The notes under the pieces were generated by a model. The model was not told where the DNA came from. It searched no databases and saw only the letters and a program-made list of their open reading frames with translations. Positions 6,476-7,444 of a DNA stretch of 7,444 nt are shown here, one piece after another. The stretch lies in contig VGXD01000099.1 of assembly GCA_016873525.1 (NCBI GenBank), positions 1 to 7,444 of the forward strand, given 5' to 3'. The position numbers were made by a program, and so were the translations under genes. Within the stretch, counting starts at the first letter, position 1, and every line of letters starts with the position of its first letter. This DNA comes from Nitrospira sp. GTDB lineage: Bacteria; Nitrospirota; Nitrospiria; Nitrospirales; Nitrospiraceae.

Positions 6476-6584
6476 GGGAGCATTCTGCTAAGGGGTGGCT
6501 TGGTTGCTCCCTTAATGCGCGCGCCCAACGAGGGCCTTCGGAGGCCGCGCGTTGCGCGAGCAGGGGGAGTAGCCAGGCCGCCCC
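6476..6584. repeat. R2: palindromic repeat of the same family as R1
   Basis: An imperfect palindrome: 6492-6511 pairs with 6565-6584, with all four mismatches becoming G-U pairs if transcribed from the plus strand. Inside lies a GC-rich hairpin around CTTCGG. GGGAGCA (6476-6482) and TGCTCCC (6505-6511) form an additional 7-bp pair that would compete with the long stem. It shares a 29-base block with R1 in inverted orientation (28 of 29) and an 18-base block in direct orientation (16 of 18), so both are built from the same modules in a different arrangement. The open frame 6338-6628 (plus) that crosses it reads like repeat translation and is not called. Confidence 0.7.
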
Positions 6585-6615
6585 GCCTACTTCTTCGCAG
6601 CCGACGTGAGCCTGG

Positions 6616-7014
6616 TCACGTTCGGTAGAGTTTGAGGTTGTGGAGGCTTGCGATGGCGTTGAAGTCTCGGTCGTTATGATACAGCTCCGCCCCGGCCTCG
6701 ATGCAGGTGGCTGCGATAATGCAATCGATCGTGCTGCGAATCGTCAGCCCCCGTTTGCGGCAGGTTCGGTAGATTGCGGCGGCGTGTTCGAGCGTCTGAA
6801 GGCCCTGGATGTGCAGGATCGGAAAGGCCTGGAGTGTATCGCGGATTTGGCGAACTGTGGCCTCGTCGCGGATGCCTTGGAGAATCTCGCAGTAGATGAT
6901 GTCGGTCAGAGCGACGGAGGCGTCCTGATTGATCAGGGTTTGCAGCGTGCGGTCGAACCGAGTGTCTTTTGCTTCAAGGAAATCGATCCAGACCGTGGTA
7001 TCCACCACGATCAC
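6616..7014 (-). CDS. vapC: VapC-type toxin, PIN-domain ribonuclease
   Basis: Toxin half of a type II toxin-antitoxin pair; PIN-domain toxins cut RNA, often tRNA or rRNA, with Mg2+ or Mn2+ bound by acidic residues. The 132-residue length is usual. The acidic set is complete: Asp5 in MIVVDTTVWIDFL, Glu43 in YCEILQG, Asp97 in RSTIDCIIAA, and Asp115/Asp117 in HNDRDF. The product therefore looks active. The RNA target cannot be told from sequence. The start is a GTG at 7014 whose bases overlap the stop of the antitoxin gene as GTGA, so translation is probably coupled to the antitoxin, which helps keep antitoxin in excess. The identification as a PIN toxin is firm; the VapC subfamily is inferred from the partner. 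Confidence 0.9.
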   Translation of the reverse strand: MIVVDTTVWIDFLEAKDTRFDRTLQTLINQDASVALTDIIYCEILQGIRDEATVRQIRDTLQAFPILHIQGLQTLEHAAAIYRTCRKRGLTIRSTIDCIIAATCIEAGAELYHNDRDFNAIASLHNLKLYRT

Positions 7015-7211
7015 ACGCGGCTCTCCCGAAGGTCACGCAGGGTGCCTTCCCACTTGACCTGGCCTCGCAAGGCGAGGATTTCTTTTTGCTTGGCGCGCTT
7101 GAGCAGTTCGGTCAGCGCGAGGTGGACCAATTCCCGCTTGGTCTTGCATTTGTAGGCTTTGAGCCCTTGCCGCACCAGGTGGTCGTCCAGTTCGATGTTC
7201 GTTCGTCCCAT
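7011..7211 (-). CDS. vapB: VapB-type antitoxin, ribbon-helix-helix protein
   Basis: Antitoxin that should bind and block the adjacent PIN toxin and, as a dimer, repress its own promoter. The product is 66 residues. The N-terminus MGRTNIELDDHLV is the beta strand and start of helix 1 of the ribbon-helix-helix DNA-binding fold, and KCKTKRELVHLALTELLKR is the second helix pair typical of the VapB family (RTNIxLDD ... TKRExVxxAL). The C-terminal third, rich in charged residues, would be the toxin-wrapping part. The ATG at 7211 is preferred over an in-frame GTG at 7232: GGAGGG lies 7 bases upstream of the ATG, and MGRTNI is the conserved start. The stop overlaps the vapC start by four bases (GTGA). 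Confidence 0.88.
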   Translation of the reverse strand: MGRTNIELDDHLVRQGLKAYKCKTKRELVHLALTELLKRAKQKEILALRGQVKWEGTLRDLRESRV

Positions 7212-7230
7212 CGTGAAGCCCTCCGCCTTC

Positions 7231-7259
7231 ACTCTAGGGAGTCATGGTGTAGAAGTCAA
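7231..7259 (-). promoter_or_regulatory. Sigma70-type promoter of vapBC
   Basis: On the minus strand TTGACT (complement of 7254-7259; 5 of 6 to consensus) is 17 bases from TAGAGT (complement of 7231-7236; 4 of 6). The transcript would start near 7224, right at the GGAGGG ribosome binding site, leaving a leader of only about 13 bases. The words AGTCA at 7241-7244 region and 7254-7258 recur about one and a half turns apart and could be part of an operator for VapB; that is a guess. Confidence 0.55.
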
Positions 7260-7357
7260 GTTGCGAAGGTGTATGCGGTTTTTTGCATTGCTTCGGTCTC
7301 TCGCGTGGAACGGGCACCGCGAAAGGCGCTGAGCGGATGGCCCCTGCCCCGCCCGCC

Positions 7358-7444
7358 TCAAATCTTCATCGCCTCTTTCACTTCTTCCAGCGTTTGGTGC
7401 GAGACCTTGGCGGCGCGGCGGCTGCCGTCATGGACGATGGCTTC
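7358..7444 (-). CDS. trpS: Probable tryptophanyl-tRNA synthetase, last 28 residues (5' end outside window)
   Basis: The minus-strand frame is open from the window edge to a TGA at 7358-7360 and gives HDGSRRAAKVSHQTLEEVKE followed by AMKI. This resembles the C-terminal helix of class I tryptophanyl-tRNA synthetases, which end in a pattern like G-x-x-(R/K)-A-x-x-x-(A/S)-x-x-T-(L/M)-x-x-V-x-x-A-M. Such enzymes charge tRNA-Trp with tryptophan using ATP. Neither catalytic motif (HIGH, KMSKS) falls inside the window, so the call rests on the tail alone. The coding frame itself is well supported by composition and by the clean stop. About 146 bp separate its end from the vapB start, with vapBC on the same strand but with its own promoter. 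Confidence 0.6.
   Translation of the reverse strand, partial: EAIVHDGSRRAAKVSHQTLEEVKEAMKI

Noticed and set aside
6338..6628. 96-residue plus-strand frame across R2
   Set aside because: Arg/Gly/Leu-rich translation of the repeat with no domain, and it runs antisense into the end of vapC.
7301..7322. Hairpin downstream of trpS as a terminator
   Set aside because: The stem TCGCGTG/CACCGCGA has a bulge and no T-run follows it on the minus strand.
1..7444. CRISPR arrays, tRNA and rRNA genes
   Set aside because: No regularly spaced direct repeats and no tRNA cloverleaf or rRNA-like sequence was noticed on either strand.

Overview
The window is a piece of a GC-rich bacterial chromosome. The strong match of gap-pgk-tpiA-secG order and sequence style suggests Nitrospirota (Nitrospira-like), but this is inferred from gene order and protein style only, with no rRNA or marker to settle it. 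Two ends of neighbouring housekeeping genes are cut by the window: the C-terminus of a branched-chain amino acid aminotransferase (ilvE) at the left on the + strand, and what looks like the last 28 residues of tryptophanyl-tRNA synthetase (trpS) at the right on the - strand.

Left half (1-4025): after ilvE comes a convergent intergenic stretch with a likely terminator, then a compact minus-strand operon read right to left: gap (GAPDH), pgk (phosphoglycerate kinase), tpiA (triosephosphate isomerase) and secG (Sec translocon subunit). A good sigma70-type promoter (TTGACA, 17 bp, TACTAT) lies in front of gap, and its transcript would begin with a small GC hairpin. The three enzymes carry out consecutive triose-phosphate steps of glycolysis/gluconeogenesis, and secG rides at the end of the same transcript.

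Accessory part (4025-6615): this starts 13 bp upstream of the gap -35 box with a 249-bp nested palindromic repeat (R1). About 400 bp without a supportable gene follow, then a lone minus-strand gene for a 490-residue P-loop ATPase with a C-terminal TIR domain, a candidate anti-phage NADase-type effector. Directly after its stop codon lies a 65-bp palindrome with the layout of an integron attC site, so the gene may be a solitary integron cassette without a nearby integrase. A second copy of the palindromic repeat family (R2) lies about 260 bp beyond the start of the gene. The gene is visibly less GC-rich than the operon (50% in a 60-base sample at 5221-5280, against 73% at 2221-2280).

Right end (6616-7444): a vapBC toxin-antitoxin pair (ribbon-helix-helix antitoxin, PIN-domain toxin) on the minus strand, overlapping by GTGA and with its own promoter, sits between R2 and trpS. 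Taken together, a stable metabolic operon and an aminoacyl-tRNA synthetase gene enclose an insert made of repeats, a TIR-ATPase cassette and a toxin-antitoxin module. The best candidate for something little described is the ATPase-TIR protein on an attC-bearing cassette bracketed by two related palindromic repeats.
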